DNA of 64,000 nt from Plasmopara viticola (GCA_001695595.3 MBPM02000009.1:496001-560000); one strand, 5' to 3'. Shown: positions 24,706 through 37,464, counted from the stretch's first letter. Numbers and translations are program-made. The notes: a model not told the origin generated them from the letters alone.

Positions 24706-25941
24706 CTAATTCAAGCGCTCAATAATCATGGCACCGGCACCACCGCCACCATTGCAAATTGCTGCACAGCCAATAGTTGCATCCTTTTCTTTCAAAATGT
24801 GAATAAGCGTACCTACAATGCGCGTACCGGACATGCCGATTGGGTGGCCAATAGCAACAGCGCCACCATTCACGTTGAGACGGTCGTGCTGAACATTCAT
24901 AAGACGCATGTTCGCCAACGCCACGACCGAGAAGGCTTCATTGATTTCGTGGTAGTCGACGTCACTTAATTGAAGACCAGCGTGGTGCAGGGCCAGCGGT
25001 ATGGCCTTGGATGGCGCAATCGTAAAGTCCATGGGGTCTTGTGCGGCGTCAGCAAAACCTCGGATGCGCGCCAGTGGAGTAATTCCCAACTCGCGCGCCT
25101 TGGCTCCGGTCATAAGTACCATGGCGGCAGCTCCATCATTTAACGACGGTGCGTTAGCCGCCGTAATAGTGCCATCCTTCTTGAATGGCGTGCGCAAGGT
25201 TGGAATCTTTTCAGGTTTGGTGACAAACATTTCTTCGTCTGTATCAAAGACCTGAGTTTGATTGCCACGTCCTTTGACGGTCACAGGTGTGATCTCCGTG
25301 TTAAAGAATCCTCGATTACTAGCCTCTACTGCACGACGGTAGCTTTCAATAGCATAAGCGTCTTGTTCTTCGCGTGAGAAGCCAAAGTCCTTGGCGCACT
25401 TTTCTCCGCACATTCCCATCAGCTGTTCATTGTAAGGATCCCACAAACCGTCATAGATCACGCCATCTACAAGCTGGCCGTGGCCCAAACGATAGCCTGT
25501 ACGAGCCTTTGGAACATAGTGTGGAACATTCGTCATACTTTCAAACCCACCGGCTAGCACAATTTGCTGACTACCGCTCAGTAGACTCTGTGCACCGAAG
25601 GCCACTGCCTTCATGCCAGACGCACACACCTTGTTGATAGTCGTACACGGAATGGACGTTGGAAACCCTGCCTTGATGACGGACTGGCGTGCAGGTGCCT
25701 GGCCAATCCCAGCGCTCACTACATTACCCAAAAACGCCTCTTGGATCTGCCCAGGCGTAATATTTGCGCGCTTGACCGCCTCAGCGTTGGCAATAGCGCC
25801 CAATTCTGGAGCTGTTAGCGGCCCAAATGACCCATTAAAGCATGTGATGGGCGTGCGTGCATAGCTGGCAATCACAACGTCCGTGTCGGCAATCTTCGTG
25901 CTAAAGAGACGGCGGGATGCGGAGGCGGCGCGGCGGAGCAT
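24706..25941 (-). CDS. ACAT1: Mitochondrial acetyl-CoA acetyltransferase (thiolase)
   Basis: Condenses two acetyl-CoA to acetoacetyl-CoA, or cleaves it, in ketone and isoleucine metabolism. A single exon encodes 411 residues from ATG 25941; the open frame runs further upstream, but the ATG beginning MLRRAASASRRLFSTK gives a classic mitochondrial presequence rich in Arg and Ser and the expected family length. The nucleophile is C106 in TINKVCASGMKA; the second half has NEAFSVVALAN, the catalytic histidine H366 in GHPIGMSG and the acid/base cysteine C396 in AICNGGGGAGA. Spacing and text are closer to ACAT1-type biosynthetic/degradative thiolase II than to 3-ketoacyl-CoA thiolase. It shares a 137-bp divergent promoter with PEX12. 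A mitochondrial location is inferred from the presequence; there is no C-terminal SKL peroxisomal signal (it ends ERLN). Confidence 0.95.
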   Translation of the reverse strand: MLRRAASASRRLFSTKIADTDVVIASYARTPITCFNGSFGPLTAPELGAIANAEAVKRANITPGQIQEAFLGNVVSAGIGQAPARQSVIKAGFPTSIPCTTINKVCASGMKAVAFGAQSLLSGSQQIVLAGGFESMTNVPHYVPKARTGYRLGHGQLVDGVIYDGLWDPYNEQLMGMCGEKCAKDFGFSREEQDAYAIESYRRAVEASNRGFFNTEITPVTVKGRGNQTQVFDTDEEMFVTKPEKIPTLRTPFKKDGTITAANAPSLNDGAAAMVLMTGAKARELGITPLARIRGFADAAQDPMDFTIAPSKAIPLALHHAGLQLSDVDYHEINEAFSVVALANMRLMNVQHDRLNVNGGAVAIGHPIGMSGTRIVGTLIHILKEKDATIGCAAICNGGGGAGAMIIERLN

Positions 25942-26078
25942 TGTTGACTGCGAAGTGATTGTGTGATCATCACTCCTTCTCCGAACGTCAACCAATCTGA
26001 TTGGATGTCTCACCTTCATCTTCAACACATGTGCTGGTCCACAATGTGCAAGTGGTCCACATGCTTTAATTCTTACCC
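25942..26078. promoter_or_regulatory. Bidirectional promoter with paired CCAAT boxes
   Basis: This 137-bp gap separates the divergent thiolase and PEX12 starts. At 25992-26004 it holds CCAATCTGATTGG, a near-perfect palindrome that presents a CCAAT box to both genes, 51 bp from the thiolase ATG and 75 bp from the PEX12 ATG. NF-Y binding is the obvious inference; no TATA box is visible. Confidence 0.55.
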
Positions 26079-27339
26079 ATGCTTTTCCTCGAGCAGACAA
26101 AGGGCTTTGCCGTAGGAGACAATGCATCGGTCACGCCATCGCTTTACGAATTGCTCATGCAGGAGCGTATGGCAGCGAGCATTAAACCTGCGGTCGAGTA
26201 CGTAGTGCACGTGTTGCGTGAATCCTACCCAAACTTAGCACGGATGCTACCAATGCGTCGATTGGATGAGAGCTACATGCTTCTACGTCTTTGCATTGAA
26301 AAGTATTTCCTGTCCAAGTACGACAGTTTGATGATTGAGAAATACTATGGTCTGAAGCGCGTCAAGCGCCATGCTGCTTCCCGAGCAGCAGACGCGACGA
26401 CGGGGCCGTTGACTTCCCAAGCCAGGAACCGCGCGCTGCTTCTAACGGTACGAGCGTCATAGTTTTTACTTTACAGGTACCTATTGCATTCAATGACTTG
26501 AAATTACTCTTTGTTTGATGCTGCAGGTGGTGGTGCCGTACTTAAAGAACAAGCTTGACGTTTATTTTAGAGAAACAGCGGAGCAATTGACGAGAAGGAC
26601 AACGTCAAGTACTGATGACAGGGAGCAGCAGATAGGCAACTATCTACGACGTGTCCGTACCTTTCAGTACTTGCAGTCTTTCAAAAAAGGCTTTGTGGTG
26701 ACGTATCCGTTTGCGCACTTTGTGTACGAGGGTGTGTTGTTCCTATACCAGTGGCTATACCTGTTTGGCGACACTCCATACTTTTCGCCCTTTTTGAGGC
26801 TACTGAAGACGGTGCTGGTAAAAATTACGCCTGACGATGAGGCGGCGCGTCGGCAAAACGAAGTGACATATCGAGCAGATGTGATGGACAAGTTGGCGGG
26901 TTCCAGTCTATTGAACAAGGTGCAGCGACTAGCGCTTCGTGTGACGTGGGCAGCCATCGATCATTTGTACATGCTGTTGCTATTAGGTGTTGCCGGGTAC
27001 AAGTTTGTCGAGTGGATGTATTCAGAAGAAGGCGTAGCGGCCAAGCTACGACTTACAGGGACAAATGCACCGCTCCCACCTCCCCCACTACCACCGCAAA
27101 TTTCTGGCCAGTCGTTGGCACTGGTCACCATGGATGCAACACTTTGTCCACTGTGCAAGAAGATGCGCGTGAATCCGGCATTGACGCCCTCGGGATTCGT
27201 TTTTTGCTACCCGTGTATATATCGTTACGTAGAGCAACATGGAGAATGTCCTGTCACGCAGATGAAGTGTGATGGTACGACAATTATTAAAATTTACGAC
27301 GATGCTCGAGACTCGCCGTTTCTTTCCGCGGATTCGTAG
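26079..27339 (+). CDS. PEX12: Peroxin-12 (PEX12), peroxisomal RING E3 subunit
   Basis: Component of the peroxisomal membrane ubiquitin ligase (PEX2-PEX10-PEX12) that ubiquitinates PEX5 for receptor recycling. Two exons, 26079-26447 and 26527-27339 (79-nt intron, GTACGA...GCAG, phase 0), encode 393 residues, near the usual length. The N-terminal PEX2/PEX12 domain starts with PSLYELLMQERMAASIKPAV; hydrophobic segments lie around residues 180-205 and 265-287 (HLYMLLLLGVAGYKFVEWMY). A proline run follows, then the degenerate RING at 330-381: CPLC (C330, C333), FVFCYPCIYRYVEQHGECP (C350, C353, C364) and the typical ending TTIIKIYDD. As in other PEX12 proteins the RING keeps only part of the zinc ligands. 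Identity is secure. Confidence 0.95.
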
Positions 27340-30300
27340 CGCTGAGCAATCAACACGTCCTCATGAGCTAGCTTAATTAAAAACTAAAGCAACTCGCGAA
27401 CAAAATTGTCAAGATGCGCAGACTGTGACGAGATATCGATCAGCTTGAGTGTTCGATTTTTTGCTCAATGTGGAATCAAACTATCAGCTGGTCTTAAACG
27501 CGCCATTGAAAGGGCTTGGCGTACATATTTTTTGATTGGGGTACCTCGTTTCGAGCGAATGTTGATGGCGTATGCAGCTCATTAATCGCTGTCTGGGACT
27601 CGTCATTTGGCCAATCTAACTTCGTAGCGTGACGATCAAACTACTGGGTATGCAATTGCAAGCAACAGACGTGCTGTAACCGGCAGATACTAAGCCGGCT
27701 TCCTGTCAAAGGATTAAAAAATGATAGGCAGGACCGCAATACCATAGATATTGAACTCACTTTAAATTACGGCGCGTATTAAAGCTGTAATTTTAATACA
27801 AAGGATTAGCATAAATTCCACCTTGCCATGACGACTTTATCTAAAGAAGCGAAACGTGGCTAACACTGTTTGTATCTATGTCCTTATTCCCTTTTCACCC
27901 AATTGTCGCTTCTTTGTAGAGCGAAAACTTGCAACATTAACTTACCATCGATCGCATTCGTCAGTTTTCGCATACAGCACCTAATTGTTAGCGGAACAGC
28001 AGATGCAAAGCATACAAAGTGTACTGGCCACGTCTCCGCAATATTAAAGCGGAGCGTCAGCAAAATTTCCGTAGGCTTTCCATTCTCTGTTGCTTGTAGC
28101 TTGTATGGTGTTGTACAACTTCGGCACTGGCGATCGGATGTGGATGCACGTGATCAATTCATTCGCAAGGTGGAAGTAGTACAAAAGATGAATTCTGACG
28201 AGTGATCCTTCCTCTGTACATTATCTCAGTGTTTCGCCGTTACTAGCTACATCATGAAGCTAAACCAATATTTATGCTCTGTTTGACTGTGGATTGTGAG
28301 CGATCAAAGAGATCGTAAATGCTTACGCCTTGTGGAGATGTGACTTCGTCACACCTGGCACGTCTGCGCGGATATACTATCTGCTCAGACCCTCGCAGAG
28401 GCTCCGCGATTAATGTAGAGCACTCCGCACCTGCCGGACGCACATTGGAGCTGTTTAAGGCTACCGCCGGGCAAACAAGCCTAGATTACGTACACCCTAG
28501 AGCAAAATGCCGCGTGTAAATTTCGAGCCAAGTAGCACAGGAGGGCTCTATATACGACCGCCTCGTCAGACTTATAGAAGCAAGCAAATTTTTCTAACCA
28601 GTAAAACCAAAATTCTAAACCTTGAACGGTAGTAATGCAACATATTCTGTTTTGGGTCGAGAAGGTAGCGATGGCCACTGAAGCGACCATGACCAAGTAT
28701 GAGTCGCATTCGTACTCGCTTATTGCTGGAAACACATGAAGAAGCAATTGCACTAGCGCTTCTGCTCTCTTGTCTACAATAAAGGTCAACACAACGACAA
28801 TATATATACATATACTAATGTGCGTCAATATGTTTCATGACTGGTCTGTCACTCCTTAAATAAGTCACCATCGGCTCAATCGCATGTACGCCCCAAACCA
28901 TTTATCTAATGCAGTAGCAACGATTCAAGAAGATCGCTTTTAAAAGATTTCACCTCAAAGCCGTAGATAGGTATACCTCGTTCAAAAGACAATCCCGAGT
29001 CGTGATAGTCGCAGACTGATGACATCATTTTTATCCCAATGTACATAAGCGCTGCCAAGCAAACTGATTGCAAATAAGGACACATAATTTGTGTCTGTTT
29101 GAAGTGCGGCGACAAAGGGGACCCTTCTCTTGCCCAAGGCTTTCAAGATTCCACGGTAGCAGCCATACCTTCATAGCTGGGGATGTGCTTATCATCTGTA
29201 AGAGTGGACGACCTACTACAAAAAGCTAAGTCCTTACTGTAGATGGGTAGCTGATACACTTCCGCGCAACTTGCTTGTCATATCTTGGAAAAAAACAGCA
29301 ACGATTTATTGTCAGCTGCGTTCGCAGGTGCTTGAGATTTTCAAATGCATTTCATGTCTGTATAATCTTTGTTGCGTCAAGAGCTAGCAAACCTCTAATA
29401 TTGACGGAGAGATGCTTAGAAGGCTCCCGCAAAAACAAATTTGATTGGCTATTGAGTTCTAGACGTCCCTAAAATCAAAATAGACATGGCTGTCAATTTT
29501 ATAGATTCTGATAGCACAGAGCTTTTCTTGTATTTGAGACGGACAAGAATTGCTTGATTGCAAACATGCTGGATAAGCCCAAAGCTCGGATCCGTAAGCG
29601 ACGAAAGGGCATCAAAGATTGTGAGTATAGCTTCTTCGTGAGAAAATATTGGTAATTTGCATGCCCGCAGAGGAAACAACTTCCAAAAGTGTTAGAGTTA
29701 ACGCTTCAAATGTGGATAGCATTGTTGCACAGATAAAGCATAGTACCAGGTGCAATTATCGAAGTCTGGCAGGCAAATACTATTGATCAGTAAAAACACA
29801 GTGATGGCACCGATCAGCAAGTGATAAATAAGGACCACTGACCGCGGGTTGTAGAATGCTACCAGGTAAAGTGAGTAATACTGAACAATAACATTACCAA
29901 CTGTGGCTAGCAAAATTTTGCAAGCGGGTAACATAGGTCCAGTCATAAATAAGATTCTGGTAAATTGAGCTCACAAAATGAACTGAATATCACAGCTCCA
30001 CAGATTGTGAGCATAGCATCAGTTTAAGGCTCTGCAAGCGGCTGATGTAAGCCCACAAGACAAAAGAGTTAGCATAGGTCGCCGAGTGATTGACGAAAAC
30101 TTACCCAGCGCGGATGATCTAGCTCTTATATTGAAATGCAAGGCAAACCTGATCCCCGAGCGTCACGTTAGGCTATTTAGTTGACAAAAAACAATATTAA
30201 CAGAATGTTCTACCGAAGGTGCGCTCCAATGGGAGGCTTTTAAGTTAAGCTTATTAAGTCTTGAAGCTGCGTAGCGACTGCGTTCTTTGCTGAGTCGAAA

Positions 30301-33300
30301 CCCAGAAATATCTTAAAGGTTGTTAATGCTAACAAAAGTTCCAATACTTCTCGATGCTACCAACACATTCTTTTTTTAGACGAAGGTCTATGAGATAAGT
30401 CTTAAAAGTAGCTAACTTGATATCTGGGCTCAAGCTTCTAAATTTCCGATCTTTTTAGCTTGCAGAACGGTGCTTCTCGACAGATCCATGGCAATTGTTT
30501 TTTTCGATTGAGTGCACCAATTGTCAGCAACATCGACTTGTTAGGAACTGACAAGAATCGCTATGAATGCAACTACACAAATTTATTGGGTAATTGGTCT
30601 TTTGTCCTTGCAATATTAGCGCAACGTGTTGAATGCATTGAAGACGGATGCGAAGGCAAAGAAAGCCATTCTTATTGCAAGAGAAGCATTTACGGGGAAA
30701 TGCAAGCACCATGGCAAAAACCGTTTTCCTATCCAGCAGAAATTATCAGATCGTGTGCACTTCAAATACTCATCTTTGCTATGAAATCGATCAACACTAT
30801 AAAACTAAATAATATTTATATTGACGTTGGTGACACAAGCGACTTTGTATGGGCACATTATTAGTGCTTTTACTCGTGCAGTGATGAACTTTCGCAATGT
30901 TTACGCTCGATATTGCAAATCTTTTAGATATTAAGCTAACGTTTAACTGTTCAAACAACGATGATCGCGTAATGTGTCGTATCATTGCACAAAATAATTG
31001 ACGCCAGATTCGTTTTCCGAGCGGTACCGTATTATGAATCTGAGCAAGTAAAGGCCAGCGTTCGGACGTCAACTCTAATTTTAGTAAATAACATGTACTG
31101 TATCACAAATTATTCAACTGTGGAAGAAATAACTCGTTTCACACGACTGATTCTGGCACCATTACTCCGTGCTCGAATTTTATAACCAAATGAAACGCTC
31201 ACTAAAATTTAACGAGCCGCATTTTCGGTAGCAATAAATTAAAAGGTGCTCAGCTGTGCAAATATTTATTGAAACAAGCTCTTTGCTCGTGCAAGGGAAT
31301 GATTTGCAAAGGTTAATAGCTTGGCCTCATCAACAGTAGTAGAAGAGCGTTTGGCCAGCAAAAATGGCTTTAGATCCTTTTTTAACCAAGTAAAGGGAGT
31401 GGCATCATGCAACACCTTGAGCAGAAAATGTCAAGAAGGGCAAAACGTTGATTAATTAGCCATATAACTTTTTGATCAAGGCACCTTTAAATCTGTCATG
31501 CTTATGGAAACAGTAATACTTAAAGACGTATCTCATACATGGTTTTAAGCAAAGCTACTCGACATGTGCGGTGGTAAAATACTAAACTGAACAAAGTGTT
31601 TTTAACTTTCAGACAAAAAGACCATTTAAACAGCTCAAGAAAGATGTGGTATATCCATTTTCATCAGCAAACCCCCTAGTCATTATATGATTATTACGAA
31701 GTTGCACAATTGTAAAAATATTATCTTTTCATTTGCAATAGTGAAACAATGCTTGGTATTAGTTCAGCATTGTACACATCATCACACAGTATTTTGATGA
31801 CTCGTCACCCTATACGCGTAGACGCCGGCACTGAGCTCGTCTCGAGATTATTTCTTAAATTTTGTGCGTCCATAAGGATAAACTTGCAAATGTGCATTCT
31901 GTTTGCAAATAGCACTAAGGTAGGGGAGTCGGTCATATTGACGCAATGGTAGCAAGACTCAAGCTTTTTCGATCTAGTTTAAGTTGTCAATGCTGGAGAC
32001 ATGTAATGCTACATAGTGATAGTCTTTCAAAGTTAAAACTACCAGCTGAAAATAATCTGTCTACTAGCTTGTTATCAGCCATGATCCATGAGGTTTAATT
32101 TATCGTTTATTTCAATACCATGCAGTTATTTTTAAAATACTGCTCTTCACGGCAGCCATGAATCACTTAATAATGTTAAACACTGATTCAGTGCACACAT
32201 TAGTCAGTTTGAAAAAAAATTACAGCTTGATAGCAGATGCAAATTTAATCAACTGTACATACAAAGGATTCATCAAAGTTCACCCGCAAAAGAACGATGT
32301 GCCCTGTATTTCTACTTTTAGCTCAAAGCGCATAGCAGTCCGAACGTCTATGCGACGAGCGCCAAAATAAGACATAAAAAGCATCACATTACTCAGTTCA
32401 AGTTTAAGTCGGCTCTTCTCCAGCATGATAGACAATTGAGCAACTAAAGACTCAAATAGAGCAAACGATGACTCTGTTAAAAATGTCAAACAATCCTTTA
32501 TTAAAGTATCAAAGAGAGCAAATTATCATATTTCTTCATATGCCAAACATTCTTTCAGCTTGCATGTAACACAGTCGCGGAGGAAGCTGGTTGAAGTCAG
32601 CCGTCAGACGAGGCTGAGGCACGGGCGAGGTGACGTCGTAGAAGAGGAGAAGCGGTTCGGCCTCAAGCAAATTAAAATTGATATAAGATGAAGAGTTTTT
32701 TTTACTTATTTTCTTGCTTCAGCCTAACTGGTGGCTCTCATCCATCTACTGCTACTATCCTAAAATTATCATTTTTCTTGATTTCAATTGGCTTTTTACA
32801 CATCCTAGATTTCTTCAATCCAATAAGGTCTCTTGATTTCCAATGGTTATGGGACATCTGGAACTGTCTTATTGTCGGAAACGGTATAATCGCCAATACC
32901 TATGAGTAGTACTAGCGCATATGTATTCTTGAAAGACTTTTATTATTATGCGTACAAGCCGTTACCGGCAAAACTGCCGGTGACGACACTTACGTCACAT
33001 TGCAGGTACGTATCCACCTTGCTGCGGAGAGCACACCAGCTTTTGGCAATCAAGATTGAACGATATTCCCGCGGAGGTTAACGCGAGTGCATACTACGCG
33101 CTAAGAGAGAAGCTAAAACCACATCGAAAGGATGCATAAAGGTGCTTTTTTCACTTATGTATGGGGATAAATAAGGAAATTAAGTTGCACATATCACTTA
33201 AATGTATGGTGCATAGAGTTGAAAGCAAATCAGAAGTAATTAAATATTCGGGACATAAACGAAAAGATCTTGCTTTACAAGGCCCAGTCGATAGCTTAAA

Positions 33301-33785
33301 ATCTCATGCAGCAATGTCAATTTAAACGGCTTTGACACGCGCTTACCAATCATGTCCATAATCGTCTCTCATTATATTAACTAAAGTTTGATGTTCGATA
33401 TCACACAGATCAACAACGAATCGCCTTCTTACCTTAAATGAGTGACGTAGAGCCGTACGTATAAAAAAGCCTACGACGAAGTATGCGTGAAAGTACTTGT
33501 CTTTTATTAAAGTGAAGCAAGCCGGCAAATGTTTGTACATGCATTTCTTGGGCATGTGGCCTTATATCGCACGATTGCTCCTTGTGCGCATATATCGAAC
33601 AAGTGGCGAAAAGTAGCTATATTATTTAATTGAGTCAATGGCCTTAATATGGTGGGCAATGACACGGCAATGAAAGCTACGATGAAATTAGTAAGCGGTG
33701 AAATGAGAACATTCGAGGTCAATTCGAGAGTGTGAGATCTTTATACGCTGTGAAGTCTTTCGAATTTTGAAGCTTTGCCACTCTT
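27340..33785. other. Gene-poor AT-rich desert
   Basis: About 6.4 kb without a supportable gene. Open frames here are short, hydrophobic or cysteine-rich in an AT-driven way, and no start-motif-stop structure is convincing. A slightly GC-richer island lies at 28310-28510 and another at 32560-32680; neither gives a recognisable protein. The first few hundred bases are the PEX12 3' flank. Confidence 0.5.
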
Positions 33786-34250
33786 GTGCTTCACCCGGCA
33801 AACTACTATGCCAAGTTAATTTTGGGAGCCTCTAATATCTCAATGTTAGTGCGAAACCTAAATTGGAGCATAGATGTAGCATTGAGGAAGTACTTGGCAA
33901 AAAGCAACCGGACAAAAGTGTTCGGCAATCTGTTGTATCTTGCCAAAGTATCGCACCTAGATGTCGCTTTCGCAGCAAGCATAGCAAGGATCGACGAAAA
34001 AAATTGTTGTCACAAGCAAAATTTAGTTACAGTAAAGGCGCATTAAGTACTGATTGTATTCGTGATGCCGCAAATGCTGATTGTGTTACGGATCCACATC
34101 AAAAATGATTTTTATCGAGCGTTATTTTCATGTCGTCAGCAGCCGCGACATAATGAGGATCAACATATAAAATTATCAATTTGAACAAATAAGTCCAAGA
34201 CCATCTTAGTTTACAAAACTGGCCACAAATTCATTCGGCTACGGCATTAC
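33786..34250 (+). pseudogene. Copia-type retrotransposon polyprotein relic
   Basis: A short decayed stretch still reads like the end of a Ty1/Copia reverse transcriptase and start of RNase H. FGNLLYLAKVSHLDVAFAAS parallels the family pattern GSLLYLA-x-(T/S)-RPDIAFAVS; after a frame change YSKGALSTDC parallels the LKYLKGT motif; then NADCVTDPHQK parallels DADWAGD-x-D. Stops and frameshifts follow. No LTRs were identified, so only an internal fragment survives. Confidence 0.6.
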
Positions 34251-35209
34251 ACGAGTTTTTCTGGGTCAAGAACAAGCTAATTTTGCTACCCACATATGAA
34301 AAGAATAACACGATTGTCGCGCATGAACACCGGAGTACATCTAACTCGATCGGGCAAACTATAGTATTTTTAAATTATTCTATGCACTTAACATACGCAT
34401 TTATTTATAAGTGAACCTCGTGGATCTTCTCATGAAGTCTCTAGAAAGCACGTAAGGAACCTCGGTCATGGCTTAGGGTGGTAAAACCGCTACGAAAATC
34501 GACTCAATTTTTCATCAACGCAGGTGGTTCAGAGTATTTTTCCTAGCACTTAAGTACATAGGTAAGATACAAGAGCTAAGCTGAGGGAAAATGAAACGTA
34601 AGCTTTTTCGTTAACAGAATTACACTAAGCCTATCGTATACAGTTGCCTCCATTGTACCACGAACTACTCGTATATGGCTGGTATCACCGATTGCTAGAC
34701 GTGAGGCCAGGATTGTAGACCTCAGAATGCAACTAGTTCTCTTCCAAACCGTTTTTTGCAAAATGCATCTTATGCCTCCTCGTTTGCTGTGTATTGTCAT
34801 TAACGAGACATTCAAAAGCAAAGACCCTGTTCCATGATTATGAAAATAACATATTCTGACATGACTAAGCTAATTAATGAATGTTCCAAAAATATCTAGC
34901 CTAAATTGAACATCATAAATAAAAAAAGCAGTATGTGCTACAGCTGAGCGCCACTTCTACTATTGTACTACTACCAGTAAATAGTCATATCGAAAATATA
35001 GTATGAGCTATACACTCACTCTCACCAAGTACAGTTATAAAGTCTTTTGGTTCATTCAAGGATTTGGAGCACGTTTAAGCTTTACTCTTATTTAACACTA
35101 CGTTTCAAGTCCTCGCCTCTTCATTAAATGCATCCACGCCATGGCAAGGTCTCTGTGCTGCAAGCAACTCTTGTGCTTTTCCTCCCTTTTCGATGCTTCA
35201 ATGGCTCCC
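34251..35209. other. Intergenic stretch downstream of transhydrogenase
   Basis: Mostly AT-rich sequence with no gene seen. The right end, after about 35100, is GC-richer and should hold the 3' untranslated region of the minus-strand transhydrogenase gene. Confidence 0.45.
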
Positions 35210-37080
35210 TCATTCGCGCAATCGGTCAATCTTTCGGAGACCGTTTAGTGCTGCCACGCGATAGGCTTCAGCCAGCGTCGGGTAATTAAACACTGCATTG
35301 CGAAAGTATTCAAGCGTGCCGTCCGTAGACATGACGACTTGACCAATGTGGATAATCTCCGTGGCGCCTTCTCCAATGGCGTGGACCCCCAAGACTTTGA
35401 GCGTCTCGGGGCAAAAGATAATTTTCAGAAATCCCGGCACGCCGCCCAGCATCTGACCTTTGGCCAGTTCTTCGTAGCGAGCCACACCAACCTCATACGG
35501 GACCCCTTCCTTTGTCAACTGCTGCTCGTTCTTGCCGACCATTGAAATCTCAGGCACAGTATAAATGCCGAATGGAAACACCTCTCCTGAACGCATCCGG
35601 GTGCGTACACGATCCGGGTCGTCCATTTTCTTATCGTCAGAGATCTCTTGGTCATTCAAAGGCTCCGACGTGCGCATATGGACCGAAGCCAGTCGTCCTT
35701 GCTCCATCGACGTGGACGCGAGTCCGGGAAACCCGATAATGTCACCTGCGGCGTAACTACACAAGCACGACCATCAGCCTTCCTCTCTCCACCTTTTGCA
35801 TTAAAACGAGGTTTGACGTGCATACATATGGGGCACCGCAGTCTGAAAATTGTTGTCCACCTTGATGTGTCCCCGCTTGTCGGGTACAATGCCAATCGCT
35901 TCCAAGTTGAGCCCTTCGACGTTGCCTTGCCGGCCAACGGTATAGAGCAACCCATCGCCCACGACGGTCTTGCCACTTTCCAAGTAGACAAACACCTTGC
36001 CCTTGGCCTTCTCGACGCTCTTGATCGTTTCACCAGTCAGAAAGCGAGTGCCTGTCTGCGCCATCGAGAAACACAGCGCTTCCGACACTTCCTTGTCGGC
36101 CATGTTGAGGATCTCTTTGCGGGCGTCCACCACCGTGACATCCGTGCCGGGAATGATGGTCATCATCGAGGCGTATTCCATGCCGACGACCCCGGCCCCG
36201 ACAACGATCAAGCGACGGGGGACCGTCTTGACTTTGCCCCACAACAGCTGATCACTGTCAAAAATCATTTCCCCATCAAACGAAATATCCGCGCGCCGCG
36301 CGGGCCGCGTCCCCACGCACAATAAAAACTTGTCCGCTGTCAATACCCTGCAAGCCGTCATACGCGCCCACATCAATCTAATACATTCCAACAGTCAAAT
36401 GCAAGGCGTACCGCTTGCAAATGTCGGCGCTACAATGACGCTGCGCATCGGTCGCCGTCTCGTACGATTCATTCGACAGGACGGCAATCATATGCTGACT
36501 ACCCGGCAAGAACCGCGCCGTGCCATTGATGAGCTGCACGCCATTGCGCAACAATTGATGGCGAGTAATGTCCGTCTCGGCGCTCTCGACCTTTTTCACG
36601 CGCTGCAAAATGTCCTCGACCCCAAACCGTTTGCTCGGTTCGGCTTGGCCATTGTAAAACGCCTTGTGACGGTAGCCCGTGAGGTGCAGCGCTGCTTCGC
36701 GAAAGGTCTACATACATACGCAAGGCCAGGCATTAGATTGAGTGTCTCGTTCACTGCTCGCGTCTTGCTTTTTACGCCACCTTGGAGGGAATCGTGCCAG
36801 TGTGCACACAGACGCCGCCCATCATATCGCGTTTATCGATGATAGCCACCGACTTGCCATGCTTGGCGCTGTCGATAGCGCACTTTTGACCGGCAGGGCC
36901 ACTGCCAATGACAATGAGGTCAAAGTGCTCGCTTGCGCGCAGCTCACGCAGCGTATCCGCTAGGTTCTTTGTACTAAGCGATACATCAGCCTTGACCGTG
37001 TAGCACGCATTGGTCACTCGGATCAAAGGGTCGGCGAGCCGAGAGGACCCGAGAAACGCCACGGAGCGACGTAAGAGCAT
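35210..37080 (-). CDS. sthA: Soluble pyridine nucleotide transhydrogenase (Si-specific), organelle-targeted
   Basis: Flavoprotein of the pyridine nucleotide-disulphide oxidoreductase fold that moves hydride between NADPH and NAD+. Four exons on the minus strand, 37080-36781, 36707-36412, 36347-35826 and 35756-35210, with phases 0, 2 and 2, encode 554 residues. An N-terminal extension beginning [20 protein letters not shown] looks like a mitochondrial presequence. The FAD loop is [13 protein letters not shown] (59-64 GSGPAG). The usual redox cysteine pair is replaced by [13 protein letters not shown], as in bacterial SthA (GG-x-CTHWGTIPSK). The NAD(P) loop is [12 protein letters not shown], and after the third intron the joined text [14 protein letters not shown] matches the family FAD motif. 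The C-terminal dimer domain has [17 protein letters not shown] and ATEIIHIGQ, ending [12 protein letters not shown]. Dihydrolipoamide dehydrogenase is excluded by the lost cysteine pair. It stands alone between two deserts. Confidence 0.93.
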
Positions 37081-37340
37081 GACAAAGAGGTGATAAAATA
37101 ATGTTTTTAAAGGGCTTTTTCTAATACTTCTGATACCAACAGTGTCTATTATGGTAAAATACGACCCGATCAAATCTGATAAATAGTATTTTGTATCAAC
37201 TAGATCTAGGGCTTGGCTAAGCTTTACGCTAATAGCTTTTAAGCAGGAGTTTAAAAACCTTTTGGTCCATAGATGTCTTTCTTGGCTTTGGTTGCGCGTA
37301 AATACTCAATTTAAAAATCGATGCAAGACGTGTTTTTTTA

Positions 37341-37464
37341 GGAAAACTTTAATTTTCACTCACCCTTTTTTTAATTTTCACTCACCCTTTTTATAATTTT
37401 CACTCACCCGTTGATCAATTGGTCAGATTTAGCATTTTTGTAGTGCGCCACACTTAGTCTAAAC
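37341..37464 (+). repeat. Left terminal inverted repeat with subterminal tandem units
   Basis: The arm contains three tandem copies of a roughly 20-bp unit, TAATTTTCACTCACCCTTTT, whereas the right arm has only two. The inner 80 bases match the right arm nearly base for base. Confidence 0.85.

Noticed and set aside
30460..30864. 134-codon plus-strand frame
   Set aside because: AT-rich composition, no motif, no conserved neighbours; treated as chance.
32560..32700. RxLR-EER effector-like text (TRLRHGRGDVVEEEKRFG) on the plus strand
   Set aside because: The exact R-x-L-R spacing is not met, no signal peptide is upstream in frame, and the frame stops shortly after.
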